Origin: Pediococcus inopinatus
GTDB taxonomy: Bacteria > Bacillota > Bacilli > Lactobacillales > Lactobacillaceae
Direction of reading: 5' to 3'
Assembly (NCBI RefSeq): GCF_002982135.1
Contig: NZ_CP019981.1
Location: 2,073,092 to 2,137,091 of the forward strand
Length of the DNA stretch: 64,000 bases
Shown in pieces: positions 27,601 to 35,715 of the stretch; the stretch's first letter is position 1; every line of letters begins with the position of its first letter. The notes beneath the pieces were generated by a model. The model had not been told where the DNA came from. It made no database searches and worked only from the letters and a program-made list of their open reading frames with translations. A program made the position numbers and the translations under genes.

Positions 27601-28430
27601 CCTCATCAGACGAACCATTAAACGGCAAAATTACTGGTGACAACACAATTACGTTAGTCTATAAGCATGGTGAAGTGGCAGAAGAAACACCTGCAAAAGT
27701 AACCTTTAAGTTTGTTGATGAGAATGGAAACACGATCAAATCTGACCAAGTACTGAATGGTTTTGTAGGAAATGCATACGACCTAACAGCACCTAATATT
27801 GACGGCTATGCGTTTGAATCATCAGATGAACCATTAGACGGTAAGATTACCGGTGATGAAACAATTACACTTGTTTATAAGAGTGGGACAGTGGCCACAG
27901 AAACACCTGCAAAGGTAACCTTCAAGTTTGTTGACGAGAATGGAAACACGATCAAATCTGACCAAGTACTGAATGGTTACGTAGGAAATGCTTATGATAT
28001 GACAGCACCTACAATTTCAGGTTATACCTTCTTAAACGCAGATGGCTTACTTTCAGGAACAATTACTGGAAATGCAACCGTTACACTAATCTACAAGTCT
28101 AAGACTTCACTACCTAATGGTGGTGGCAATGGCGGAGATGGTACCGGAACAACGCCGGGAAAGACACCTGATAACTCGGGAGATAACGGGAGTACCAATA
28201 CTGTTTCTGGACATAAATCTAATGGTTCAGTTGAAAAAACCAGCTTTAGTACTAACGCAACTGCTCAACCACAAACCAGAGCAGCACTTGCCCAAACCAA
28301 GACTCAGGCAAAACGCTTACCACAAACTGGGGACAGCCAAGTTAATCCTTTGGCGATTATTGGGATGAGCCTGATGGCGACATTCTTCGGGTTGTTTGGA
28401 ATTAAACGAAAGAAACATGAACAAGACTAG
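21654..28430 (+). CDS. Giant LPXTG-anchored adhesin with MBG-like and MucBP repeats
   Basis: This 2258-residue cell-wall protein is probably a mucus or matrix adhesin. It has a KxYKxGKxW signal (HYKMYKTTKGWLFAGIALL, residues about 24-42), a Ser-rich stretch (about 57-170) and a large N-terminal non-repeat region (about 180-1020). Six MBG-like repeats of about 85-95 residues follow (from about 1025; pattern SFxYDGTTKASEASGL ... GTITI), with a divergent YDGK-type module before the last one. Then come seven MucBP repeats (about 1653-2150), six of them at an exact 72-residue/216-bp period. A Gly/Thr-rich wall spacer, LPQTG at 2222-2226, a hydrophobic helix and KRKKHEQD complete the sortase signal. 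ATG 21654 has GAAAGGA upstream. Confidence 0.92.
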   Translation: MQIQNKKHRAKLIHDTGEIKQHYKMYKTTKGWLFAGIALLTFGASVTFGSYTVQADTDVSSAESESTVVASSASSSSAASAKSTTAESASSSSAVSDTSSNASSATLSSSTSSSSSSSSAASDTPSSAVSSASGSSETADDTSLASASEGSGASSKSSVASSATSASRIAPTAADLTNTSVLSEAVDVTTAAASVDLSADSVGYGSTGNFKIDFNFAGNAGDVFTITIPANSPAYSLDTNIEELPTSQGTTSIKKNADGSTTITYTVSDNAAHIAEFTLNAYTNEWGPVAAPMTEIGTTSKKITYTINGVAQTPVTFTQIIKPSANPTAPTRTNPDTTVTSVIPDTNYVYAFAINEANGVHDDGFPSKQVNSADNYGGTTVTLPVPTGFVLNASLTNQLNAFTDGTTITQPNGESGDIIITVPAGSGNQNYQGGVGYKIAGFYDVTQTSSNQKLTASGPATLTQIINAAGDKLTATADGTWTETIRASGDDGKDGNTSAKVSAVGNSSTTPNQLLLNSDASDDPTSLNSFTFSTISASDLTDATIIITIPDGFDATSVKLPAAGATTSSYLPGTTSYGYTVTLADGTVETGTIAAGATLTPTDNSSIRKLVLTPNFLAAGANSGNILEKGSQKIVVYGKLSATYDDGTAVLAGDTLTSTIEIAFGSTTETGGIEFTNATGTVTQTVVTTGVAKVSGYKHQTSQVPGKVAGTISLSMSGDTNQTANAVYEPIYYFVIPSGTTVSNITNVPAGGVISEFLADNGQEVVKIDYTGSGVSVTTQETYLLSIELTNNGDAMPGEYSFAMYVTSPTTPLQNKTPVTDTSFTDGDVNALSFYTDTWKIISVSSVYEASTAQGNQDTTAVKDGTSLTTEDSTLIFNDAIQNTSKKEATNVISLINLPTVGDSQGSQYTFDMTGAITVPAGGTVLYSTSQQTPPTSGQPSTSGYVTADQILDWSTVRSIIIEFDSIASNQTTGRIAIVGTTENFADQANKTGYLETALYSDGYMPVVSGAGTAAQITIIAPSTVELSKVSFPYDGNTKASEASGLTAKVTLSDGTSTTVSLDNSDIVLTVPDGTDAGSYTYKLSATGLAKVNEVAGTDTLSNPDTTGTIIITAAEVKASLNNDGFAFDGVTKASEDKGLIATVALKDGTTKEVSLTSDDIVVANDSTKGGEYSYTLSDTGLAKVQTAVGDNYVVNATDVTGTITIASPPAVSLGQDSFVYNGTSASGADDLSVVLVMPDGSRQTLKLTSGDITVTDDSANVGEYTYKLSADGLARLQAIVGTETITNPDATAKITITPATSIVDLNDVSINYDGTTKASDATGLTATATVVTADGDSKVVDLTSGDITATDDDTAPGDYTYTLNDAGLAAVQAAVGSNYTVTNATGTITITAIKAKVTLNDTSFTYDGTTKASQASGLTATVDGKVVDLTSEDITVANDGTNANGYKYSLSATGLQKVQSAVGSNYILNSDGVTGTITIDKAKVTITAPTLLKDYDGKPYAGDTSATISDKPAAGVDLQYSLTDISGDVNQGTYPITVTATDADNPNYIVSVVNGNLTIKAADTSVVLNPGGFSFDGTTKASEANNLTATVNGQKVDLTSSDIVMVTKDGTASGDYTYSLSATGLAKVQAAAGDNYTVNADATGTITITPVAAKVTFKFIDGQGNKIKADQIVDGNVGDAYSLTAPNIPGYAFESSDEPLSGTITGNETITLVYKNGTVAEETPAKVTFKFVDENGNTIKSDQVLNGYVGNAYDLTAPDIDGYAFASSDEPLNGKITGDETITLVYKNGTVATETPAKVTFKFVDENGNTIKSDQVLNGYVGNAYDLTAPNIDGYAFASSDEPLNGKITGDETITLVYKNGTVATETPAKVTFKFVDENGNTIKSDQVLNGYVGNAYDLTAPNIDGYAFASSDEPLNGKITGDETITLVYKNGTVATETPAKVTFKFVDENGNTIKSDQVLNGYVGNAYDLTAPTIAGYVFASSDEPLNGKITGDNTITLVYKHGEVAEETPAKVTFKFVDENGNTIKSDQVLNGFVGNAYDLTAPNIDGYAFESSDEPLDGKITGDETITLVYKSGTVATETPAKVTFKFVDENGNTIKSDQVLNGYVGNAYDMTAPTISGYTFLNADGLLSGTITGNATVTLIYKSKTSLPNGGGNGGDGTGTTPGKTPDNSGDNGSTNTVSGHKSNGSVEKTSFSTNATAQPQTRAALAQTKTQAKRLPQTGDSQVNPLAIIGMSLMATFFGLFGIKRKKHEQD
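26826..28110 (+). repeat. Six tandem 216-bp repeats encoding MucBP modules
   Basis: Unit starts recur every 216 bases (26826, 27042, 27258, 27474, 27690, 27906), each beginning CC(T/C)GC(C/A)AAAGTAACCTT or close to it. The units are nearly identical, so copy number can change by slippage or recombination. A more divergent MucBP unit precedes them near 26610. Confidence 0.9.
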
Positions 28431-28453
28431 ATAAATATCGCAATTTAAGCGTA

Positions 28454-28493
28454 AAGAAGCCACCAAACAAAATTTGTTTGGTGGCTTCTTTTA
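28454..28493. terminator. Bidirectional terminator between the adhesin and AraC genes
   Basis: AGAAGCCACCAAACAAA and its perfect complement form a long stem with TTTT on the right and AAAG on the left. It serves both converging genes. Confidence 0.9.
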
Positions 28494-28499
28494 CACTTT

Positions 28500-29300
28500 T
28501 TAATATTGTTGGTTTGCCTTATCTATTGCTTCTTGTTTCAAACGGAAACGTTCGCGCTGGTTCTGCAAACGATACTGTTTAGGCGTTGTTTCTGAGAACT
28601 TTTTGAAATGTTTAATGTAGTTACTTGAATCGTAGTAATTTAAGACCCGAGCAATCTCACTCAATGGCAAGTCAGTGTGCAAAAGCAATTTCTTTGATTC
28701 GTCAACTCGTTGTTTATCAATGTAACTTTGAATCGACATTCCCATTGTGTGGGTGAACAAACGAGAAACGTATTGATAAGAAAGATTCAAATAATCTGCG
28801 ATGCGAATTGGCTGCATCTTGTCATACAAGTGCATATTCACATAGTAGGTGATTTGATAAACTTGCTTAGGAACAGTGTCCGTAGCTGTGATTTCATCTT
28901 CGGGAGTCTGCAATTCGAAGAAGTCTTTACAAATCAATTCCAGAGCTTTTTGAAAGTTTTCGGGGTCTTCAGGCTTTTCCGGTGTCAGCCAATCAAAGTA
29001 GGCTTCCCGTAATTAAACAAAGTTGGTTGCGTTAAAGTGATTAGCCAAACCAGTCATTGTGAAATCACTAACGACATTGACTAAACTCCGGTGCAAGTCT
29101 TCGTGGCTGGCATTTTTAACCAGGTCACTGTGTTGTTCAAAGAAAGCTGCCAGTTCTCGTTTGGCACGAGATGGTTCCCGTTTTTCGAAATTAAAAATTA
29201 AACTGTATTCTAAAAAAGAAAAACGGAGCAAGTAGTTAGCTTTTTTTTCATCTAACTTTTGTCGTGAAAAATTTAACTGATCATAATCATAGTAAAACAT
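28500..29300 (-). pseudogene. AraC family transcriptional regulator interrupted by an in-frame TAA
   Basis: Two pieces in the same reading phase make one 266-residue AraC-type regulator. The N-terminal part starts at ATG 29300 (site GGAGG, then MFYYDYDQLNF) and runs to ATNFV, where TAA stands at 29013-29015. The phase then continues LREAYFDWLTPEKPEDPENF into the C-terminal double helix-turn-helix (PIRIADYLNLSYQYVSRLF ... LSEIARVLNYYDSSNYIKHF, then TTPKQYR). Only the DNA-binding half could be made by re-initiation. The gene converges on the adhesin gene, but there is no direct evidence that it regulates it. Confidence 0.75.
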
Positions 29301-29529
29301 AGTTTGTTTCCTCCAAATTACTATTTTTTCTTCAAAATATATACCATTTACCATCAACTAAGACGCACTTAAAATAATACCACAAAAAAGGGTGAATGAC
29401 GTACCTAATTTTAATAATTCATATTTTTGTAACATTATTCATTACAATAATTGATGCAGAGATATCAATAGTTACAGACTTTACGCTTGAAAAGTTAATG
29501 GTGAGAATTAAATTTAAAATAAAACTATC

Positions 29530-29568
29530 ATAAAGTAACACTTTTTTACTTTATCAATTCGTATTATA
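29530..29568 (-). promoter_or_regulatory. -10 box and inverted repeat upstream of the AraC gene
   Basis: On the minus strand a TATAAT (29563-29568) is followed by the perfect inverted repeat ATAAAGTAA-7-TTACTTTAT (29530-29554), positioned where a repressor would block early transcription. The -35 is poor. The rest of 29301-29698 is AT-rich with no gene. Confidence 0.45.
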
Positions 29569-29640
29569 CTATTTTTTTGGTAGAAATAAAGCATTTAGAT
29601 TGTACTCTTAACGGGGTTAACTGAAGGCTAATAAAACTAA

Positions 29641-29700
29641 AAATAACAATCAAAAGTGAGCCTGTGCATCAGGCAAGCTCACAAATTGATTGTTATTTTT
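29641..29700. terminator. Terminator after the second TetR gene
   Basis: AAATAACAATCAA/TTGATTGTTATTT form the outer stem and GTGAGC/GCTCAC and CCTG/CAGG the inner stem, with T-runs on both sides. Confidence 0.8.
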
Positions 29701-30346
29701 ATTTCTTCAAAAATCCGTTTTCCAAAATGTCAATGTATAGACGGACGTGATTAATGATCTCATCAAAATCAGTTAGGTCAGCATCAGGATTAGCCTGCAT
29801 AAACGCTTTTGTTTCCGAAGCTACCTGATCAAAGATGCCAAGCATGAGGCGCTGAATGGCCTCTTTGGTGATATCCGTTCGAATTGGTAAGCGTTCAAGA
29901 ATGGGGTCAATTAGATTTCCCATATTATCATTTGTCTGCCCGGCGTAAAACTCGGCAATCTTGTGTTTTAGTTTTGCGGGGGCGTCACCAAGTTCCGCAT
30001 AGGCGTCTAAAAGGAGCTTAAATTCATCGGGAAATTGCAACTGTAATTTAATTTTATATTTAGTTGCATTGATGATCATTTCGTCTAAGTCTTGGGCATC
30101 TTGCCAAACGCTGTAATCCACGACCTGAGTGAGGTTGGCGGACGCAAACTTCAGAGTGGCAATGTATAAATGAGCTTTATCACCATAGTAGCGGAAAATA
30201 ATGCCCTTCGAAACCTTTGCCTCTTCGGCGATGATATCTGTTTTCGCCCCCCGATATCCACGGTTGGCAAAGATTGATAAAGAAGTCTGCATAATGCGAG
30301 TCACTTTTTCAGGATCCATTGGCACTTGGAAATTTTTATCTGGCAT
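29699..30346 (-). CDS. TetR/AcrR family regulator of the ABC-2 exporter operon
   Basis: This 215-residue regulator is read from ATG 30346 (MPDKNF), which has AAAGGAG 10 bases upstream. The longer frame would begin inside the permease end. Its helix-turn-helix spans about residues 12-60 (SLSIFANRGYRGAKTDIIAE, then AKVSKGIIFRYYGDKAHLY). It follows the permease stop by about 20 bases and is the third gene of the operon. The operon promoter carries the palindrome TGACTAATGAGTCA against its -35 box, a likely site for this protein (inference). Confidence 0.87.
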   Translation of the reverse strand: MPDKNFQVPMDPEKVTRIMQTSLSIFANRGYRGAKTDIIAEEAKVSKGIIFRYYGDKAHLYIATLKFASANLTQVVDYSVWQDAQDLDEMIINATKYKIKLQLQFPDEFKLLLDAYAELGDAPAKLKHKIAEFYAGQTNDNMGNLIDPILERLPIRTDITKEAIQRLMLGIFDQVASETKAFMQANPDADLTDFDEIINHVRLYIDILENGFLKK

Positions 30347-30368
30347 GAAGTAAGGACTCCTTTCAAAA

Positions 30369-31991
30369 TTAGTTTTCAATTAAATCGCGACGTTTATAAC
30401 CAAGAAAGCCGATGAATAGTAACCCAATGGCTAAGGCAATATAAAGATAAAATCGGGGCCAATCCACTGTGCTAATTGGAACTCGGTTAACCCAACCGTA
30501 AGGCGTGATTTTTTGCGCCCAGTCAGGGATGTTGACTAGTTTTCCAAAATATAAGCTAATTAATCCGTAAACGGGGATGGCCCAAATGATGGTTTGGAGC
30601 CGCGGCGCCCAGCCGATAATTAGTGTGCTAATGCCTAACACGACATAAAGGGCAGGCAAGTAGCCAATAAAGCCCCGGAACATTCTGGCAAATGAAATGG
30701 GGTTGGTCATGACGGTAACACTGGCTAGCCACATTCCCAAGGTAGCCGCAAATAAAGCCAAGGTGCCGATGATTACTGAAACGGCTACGTAGCTACCAAA
30801 AATTCGGGCCCGAGAAACACGTTTGGCATGTAATTGTTCGAGCCAGCCCTTACGTTCATCACCATTAATCCGAAGCAACGTTTGAACACTCGGAACAGTA
30901 GCCAAGACGGCAAACACGAGCATTAGTAATGCCGCAAACTTCAACACAATGGTTTGACCGGCGGCGTCTAAGGCATCTTTACCTAACAGGTTACCCATTA
31001 GGGGGTTGGATTTCAAAACGTCACCCACGGTCCCAAAAATGGAGCCGTAAGAGATCCCGAGGACCACCGTGCCAATAGTCCAGACGATTAAGTTTAAACG
31101 ATCTAAACGCATTACCAGGCTGAATGGGCCGGCTAAAAAGATAGAGGCTCGTTTACGACCACCATGAGTTGCAATTAAACCGGAGCCAACATCGCGATGA
31201 CGGCTGGCATAGAAGGTGGCTGATAGAAGAATGAGCGTTGATACGACCATTAAAATAACAGGCAACCAATTATTTTTATCATAAATTGAGAGTTTTTCAA
31301 TCCAGCCGAACGGGGACCACCAAGTTAAATCGGGGTTTTCGACATCCGTGATCATTCGTCCAATGTAGGCAATACCTAAAACTAAGTAGCTTAACATCGT
31401 GGCACCACGTGGGTTGTCGCTTACTTGAGACATCAGCAGTGCGACACTGCCAAACATGAACCCAACGGCTGCCAAGCCAACACCAGTTAGGAGGTTTCCC
31501 ATGGTGTTCATCCCACGCATTCCGGAAACTTGTAGGCCACCAAAATAAATTAAGCCGACCAGAAGATTAATCAAAAATAACTCAAGGGTGGCTGCTAATA
31601 AAGGGCTCTGTTTGCCAACTGCATGAGAGCGAATCAGTTCTAGCATGCCGTTACTTTCTTCACCGCGAGTATTGCGAACCGCGAAAAAGATGTTCATGAC
31701 GACCATAAAGAGAGCCATAAATACCAGCATTTCACTCGCAAAGATATCAGCGGTTGTGTAGGGGGCTTTGGCAACAAAGACCCCAAACAGTGAAACCATG
31801 GCTGGCGTTTTTAACGTGCTCACGATTGTGGCAATCGATTGTGGTGTGCCATACAAGTCGTTAAACTTGAAAGCCACCGCAGTCATGAGCATTCCTAAAA
31901 TTAGTACCCAGATCCAAATTAAAAACCAATCTCGACGGAGGTTGAAACGCGTAAGAAAGCCGGTTTGTTGGGTTTCATTTTTGGTCATCAT
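30369..31991 (-). CDS. ABC-2 type exporter permease (large two-module type)
   Basis: This protein of about 540 residues has about 12 membrane spans arranged as two six-span modules. It matches the large permeases that pair with TetR-regulated ATPases in antibiotic or polyketide export (FtRNLRRDWFLIWIW start, then GEESNGMLELIRSHAVGKQS between spans). ATG 31991 or 31988 follows GAGGAAGGTG and overlaps the end of the ATPase gene by a few bases, implying translational coupling. Because the ATPase is frameshifted in this sequence, the transporter may be non-functional. Confidence 0.82.
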   Translation of the reverse strand: MMTKNETQQTGFLTRFNLRRDWFLIWIWVLILGMLMTAVAFKFNDLYGTPQSIATIVSTLKTPAMVSLFGVFVAKAPYTTADIFASEMLVFMALFMVVMNIFFAVRNTRGEESNGMLELIRSHAVGKQSPLLAATLELFLINLLVGLIYFGGLQVSGMRGMNTMGNLLTGVGLAAVGFMFGSVALLMSQVSDNPRGATMLSYLVLGIAYIGRMITDVENPDLTWWSPFGWIEKLSIYDKNNWLPVILMVVSTLILLSATFYASRHRDVGSGLIATHGGRKRASIFLAGPFSLVMRLDRLNLIVWTIGTVVLGISYGSIFGTVGDVLKSNPLMGNLLGKDALDAAGQTIVLKFAALLMLVFAVLATVPSVQTLLRINGDERKGWLEQLHAKRVSRARIFGSYVAVSVIIGTLALFAATLGMWLASVTVMTNPISFARMFRGFIGYLPALYVVLGISTLIIGWAPRLQTIIWAIPVYGLISLYFGKLVNIPDWAQKITPYGWVNRVPISTVDWPRFYLYIALAIGLLFIGFLGYKRRDLIEN

Positions 31992-32897
31992 GTTCACCTT
32001 CCTCATCTTTTTGGTAGTAACGCAAAAAGAGATCTTCAAGAGTGGGTGGTGTGCTTTGCAGGCTTACAATTTCAAGTTTGGCGAGGGTCTGCATGAGTTG
32101 ATCCAGCTTGTCTGAATCAACGGTAAAACTGGCTTTATTTTTAGCGTTTTCAAAGGTTTTGAATCCATGAACCCCAGGCGTTATTGATAGGTCAGGTAAA
32201 AGTTGCCGGGTTTGAACGGTGATCATGGTGCGGGTAAGATGGCGCATTTCCGTGAGGGTTCCGGTTTCAATGATGCGACCTTCGCGAATGATACCGATGC
32301 GATCACACATGCGCTCAACTTCGGATAAAATGTGGCTTGATAGCAGGATGCTTTTGCCGTTTTCCTTAAGCGCGACCACGTTTTTTGAAAAATTTCTTCA
32401 TTCAGTGGATCAAGTCCAGAGGTAGGTTCATCAAAAATGTATAAGTCAGCATCCGTTGAGAATGCCGCAATTAAAGCGACCTTTTGCCGATTTCCTTTTG
32501 AATAAGTCCGCGCTTTTTTTGTTGGATCAAATTCAAATTGTTTAATTAGCTCATCAGTATGTGCCGTGTGGGTTTGATGGTTGAGTTTCAGAAATAAGTC
32601 AATGATTTCGCCACCAGTCAGATTAGGCCACAAATACACATCGCCCGGCACATAAGCCAAGCGTTCGTGAATACTGACGGAATCTTTCCAAACGTCTTTT
32701 CCAAAGATTGTTGCTGAGCCACCAGATGCGCGAAGAATACCTAACAGTGTCCGAATGGTCGTTGATTTACCAGCGCCGTTGGGGCCAATAAAGCCAAAGA
32801 CTTCACCGGGATGGACATCAAACGTAATGTCTTTTAATGCTGCAAATTTACCGAAATTTTTTTGTAAGTGATTAATTGAAAGTACTGTATCAGCCAT
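31975..32897 (-). pseudogene. ABC transporter ATP-binding protein, frameshifted
   Basis: A 307-residue ATPase is split by one missing base. The first frame (start ATG 32897, site AAGGAGG) holds Walker A GPNGAGKST, the Q-loop region, YSKGNRQK in the signature position and Walker B LYIFDEPTSGLDPL, up to NEEIFQK. The second frame continues NVVALKENGKSILLSSHILS with the H-loop His and DRIGIIREGRIIETGTL to the stop at 31975. The switch lies in an A6 tract on the minus strand (forward 32381-32386); seven A would restore one frame. The break removes the H-loop and C-terminus. It is either a recent slippage or a base-calling error. Confidence 0.82.
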
Positions 32898-32961
32898 AAT
32901 GCTGACCTCCTTATTTTTAGGTAATTAACAAGATAAGCAACTTTAATTAATTGATACGCAG

Positions 32962-33004
32962 AGTATATTCTATAGTGACTGGCAAGTCAATGACTAATGA
33001 GTCA
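32962..33004 (-). promoter_or_regulatory. Promoter and candidate TetR operator of the ABC-2 exporter operon
   Basis: On the minus strand TTGACT (32985-32990) and TATACT (32962-32967) are 17 bases apart. Immediately upstream lies the inverted repeat TGACT-AATG-AGTCA (32991-33004), and the half site GTCAATGACT recurs across the -35. Confidence 0.65.
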
Positions 33005-33134
33005 ATACATTGATTTTTCAGCGCTATTTTATTAATCAAAAAATAGCGGTACCATAAAAAGGGTTACTGTACGCAAAAAGTAATCAAATATTTTTTTATT
33101 TACCATTCGCGGTGGTAGAAAGTTGGGGAGTAAC

Positions 33135-34094
33135 ATGAAGAAAGTTTCAAGGTTAGTTATTTTAGTGATTGCGACATTTACGCTAGCGTTTAATGTCCAG
33201 CAATTACCCGGTAATACACAGGCAACGGCGCAAGCTGCAACATATGTGTATGTGACAAGAACGGGTAAGCATTATTTCTACAAACGGCATGATAGAGGTT
33301 TAAACCGGGCCAAAAAAGTTTATAGGGTGAGTTTAACAACCGCCAAACGACGAGGATTGACCTTATCGGCTACAGAAAAAGCACCGAAGAAAAAAGCTAA
33401 AAAGCGAGTTGTTAGAAGAAAAGTGGTTCATAAGAAAAAAGCTGTTGCTAAAAAGAAGAAAGTCGTTCATAAAGTTATAAAAAGGGTTCCTGCTAAAAAA
33501 GCTAAGGCTGCTAGTACATCCAAACTCAGCACACTTAGGTATCACGGAACCCAAACGGTGATTGTGAATAAAGATCGTCCGAGCTTTTCAAAAGCAACTT
33601 TATCTACCAAAAAGGGTGCTTGGCAAAAATATAGTAATTTAGATGGCGAGAACCGAGCGACTGATGCGAATGCCATGCTGAATAAACGACTAATGCCTAA
33701 AGGTAAACGGCAGGCTTTATATGTGGACCCAACTGGTTGGCACAATAAGAGGGTTAAGTCAGGTTGGTTATACAATCGGTGTCATTTAATTGGGTATCAA
33801 TTGACTGGTCAGAATAATAATTGGAAGAATTTAATTACAGGAACACGTTCGTTGAATGACCCGCAAATGACAAAGTATGAAAATGAGACAGCAAAATATT
33901 TGAGGGGTAGTTCCCGGCGTTATGTGCGTTATGAAGTAAAGCCAATTTATAAGAGTTCGGATTTGTTGGCAAATGGTGTTGAAATGCGCGCACAGTCAAT
34001 CGGCTCAAATAAGATTCATTACAATGTTTACATCTTCAATATCCAAAAGGGTGTTAAACTTAACTACGTAAATGGTACTAGCAAAGTCTCTTAA
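33135..34094 (+). CDS. Secreted DNA/RNA non-specific endonuclease
   Basis: This 319-residue exported nuclease is read from ATG 33135 (site GGGGAG). Residues 1 to about 37 form a signal peptide with a likely cut after AQA. A very basic linker rich in Lys/Arg (about 80-125) may bind nucleic acid or wall polymers. The C-terminal beta-beta-alpha-metal domain has NRCHLIGYQLTGQNNNWKNL. This corresponds to the DRGH...N region of the NucA/EndA family, where His is the general base and a downstream Asn binds the metal. RSLNDPQMTKYEN and YNVYIFNIQKGV follow. Likely roles are nutrient scavenging or DNA turnover. Confidence 0.85.
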   Translation: MKKVSRLVILVIATFTLAFNVQQLPGNTQATAQAATYVYVTRTGKHYFYKRHDRGLNRAKKVYRVSLTTAKRRGLTLSATEKAPKKKAKKRVVRRKVVHKKKAVAKKKKVVHKVIKRVPAKKAKAASTSKLSTLRYHGTQTVIVNKDRPSFSKATLSTKKGAWQKYSNLDGENRATDANAMLNKRLMPKGKRQALYVDPTGWHNKRVKSGWLYNRCHLIGYQLTGQNNNWKNLITGTRSLNDPQMTKYENETAKYLRGSSRRYVRYEVKPIYKSSDLLANGVEMRAQSIGSNKIHYNVYIFNIQKGVKLNYVNGTSKVS

Positions 34095-34121
34095 AACAGC
34101 AATTGAAGGGTAAGGTTGTTT

Positions 34122-34475
34122 ATGAAAAAATATGCAAGCATAGCCGAATATATGACGAATTTACCAGAGATGCAAAAGACTGTTGCACAAATTATGCGTG
34201 ACTTGCTGGCAGACGCAGCTCCAAAAGCACGTGAAAAAATCTCTTATAATATGCCAGCTATTGAACAAAACGGTAAAGTAGTGGTTTATTTTGACGCTGG
34301 AAAAGATCACCTTGGTTTTTATCCGACAGCTGATCCAATTGTGGCATTTGCCGATCAACTAAAGGAATATAAAACTTCCAAAGGAACTATTCAACTCGCC
34401 TATGATCAACCATTACCGGCAAAACTCATTCGCGAGATTGTGGCGTTTCGGGTGGATCAAGTGACAAAGGGATAG
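34122..34475 (+). CDS. DUF1801 domain protein
   Basis: This is a 117-residue protein from ATG 34122 (site GAAGGGTAAGG). YASIAEYMTNLPEMQ, the KISYNMPAI motif and DHLGFYPTADPIVAF fit the DUF1801 family, which includes a Bacillus protein described as an iron chaperone. The role here is unknown. It follows the nuclease gene by 27 bases and shares its terminator. Confidence 0.82.
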   Translation: MKKYASIAEYMTNLPEMQKTVAQIMRDLLADAAPKAREKISYNMPAIEQNGKVVVYFDAGKDHLGFYPTADPIVAFADQLKEYKTSKGTIQLAYDQPLPAKLIREIVAFRVDQVTKG

Positions 34476-34481
34476 ATTAAT

Positions 34482-34521
34482 AAGATTAAATTATACGATC
34501 GTGTAATTTGATCTTTTTTTA
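34482..34521 (+). terminator. Rho-independent terminator after the DUF1801 gene
   Basis: AGATTAAATTATACGA pairs with TCGTGTAATTTGATCT, followed by TTTTTTT. Confidence 0.88.
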
Positions 34522-34573
34522 TTGTCGTTTAAGAAATTTAATTTCACGAAATAAAGAAAAATCAAAATAAAAC

Positions 34574-34602
34574 TTGAAATTTAAATTCACAAATTGTATA
34601 CT
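34574..34602 (+). promoter_or_regulatory. Promoter of the MurNAc utilisation operon
   Basis: TTGAAA (34574-34579) and TATACT (34597-34602) are separated by exactly 17 bases, preceding mupG. Confidence 0.8.
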
Positions 34603-34612
34603 GTATTTGTCA

Positions 34613-34628
34613 ATGAAAGCGATAACAG
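34613..34628 (+). promoter_or_regulatory. cre-like site (CcpA catabolite repression)
   Basis: ATGAAAGCGATAACAG fits the cre consensus (WTGNNARCGNWWWCAW) at all but the last base. It lies about +5 to +20 from the predicted transcription start, a typical repressing position. CcpA binding is inferred. Confidence 0.7.
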
Positions 34629-34647
34629 AATATTTGGGAGTGATACT

Positions 34648-35715
34648 ATGCTAGGTTTTTCGATTTATTTGGATACTGAAATTAATAGTCAGACTGAAAG
34701 TTATATCAGAACCATGAGTCAACATGGGTTTACCGGTGTATTTACATCAGTTCATATTCCAGAGGATGATGCTTCAAAGTACGTTGAACGTCTAAAGAAA
34801 CTTGGAAAAATTTGTATGGAACAGCATCTAGAGTTGACCGTTGATATTGATTACCAAGGATTGAAAAGTTTGGGCTGTTCTGTGACTGATGTGAAAAAGC
34901 TAACACAATGCGGAATTTCAGCTTTACGTTTGGATGACGGATTTACAAATTCAGAAATTGCCATTTTAAGTCATCAATTAGCCATAGCCTTGAATGCAAG
35001 CACTATAAGTGAAACTGATGTGCAAGTATTGAATGTTCAGCATGCTAATTTTGATCACATGGAGGCTTGGCATAACTATTATCCTCGTCCAGAAACTGGC
35101 TTAGATACTGATTGGTTCGCTGAGAAGAACATGTGGTTGAAGCAACAACACTTTACAGTCATGGCATTTGTCCCAGGAGATATTAATTTTAGAGGTCCAC
35201 TTTACCAAGGACTACCAACTTTGGAAGCTCATCGACATAAGAATTCGCTGGTGGCTGCAAATGAATTGAAGAAAAATTTTGAGGTTGAAAAAATATTCAT
35301 AGGTGATCCACTAATATCAAATAAGTTGATGGCGCAGTTTGAAGCATTCTTTACGCGTAATGAAATTCAGCTTCATGTTCAAACCAGCCATTCTGAACTT
35401 ATGAAACAAATTTGGCATAATCGTCCCGAAGTAGCACGAGATGTTGTGAGATTGGTAGAATCACGGCAACAAAATCAAAAAATGAGTGTGAGTGTGCAAC
35501 CACACCAGACAACACTAAGAAAATTGGGAACTATTACGATAGATAATGAGGATTATGGCCGGTATCAAGGCGAAATTCAGATTTGTAAAAAGGAATTACC
35601 ACTTGATTCAAAAGTAAATGTTATTGGGCAAGTGTCACAGTCCGATGTTGTTTTTTTACCGTTAATTGGAGAAAAGACAGCAATTAAATTTATGCCAATG
35701 GAGGAAGTAAAATGA
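34648..35715 (+). CDS. mupG: MupG-type 6-phospho-N-acetylmuramidase (DUF871)
   Basis: This is a 355-residue cytoplasmic protein from ATG 34648 (site TGGGAG); the upstream frame runs through the promoter. It has a DUF871 TIM barrel (residues 1-240: [51 protein letters not shown]) and a C-terminal beta domain. The characterised family enzyme cleaves MurNAc-6P-GlcNAc into MurNAc-6P and GlcNAc during peptidoglycan recycling. That role fits the neighbouring murQ (next, 4-bp overlap), PTS and MurR-like genes. It was formerly annotated as an outer surface protein. Confidence 0.88.

Noticed and set aside
26826-28110. CRISPR-like periodicity
   Set aside because: The 216-bp units are in-frame protein repeats without spacers. 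No CRISPR array or cas gene was seen in the window.
28438-29300. Two independent regulator genes instead of one AraC gene
   Set aside because: Both pieces share one phase, the sequence between them is protein-like, and the second piece has no ribosome site.
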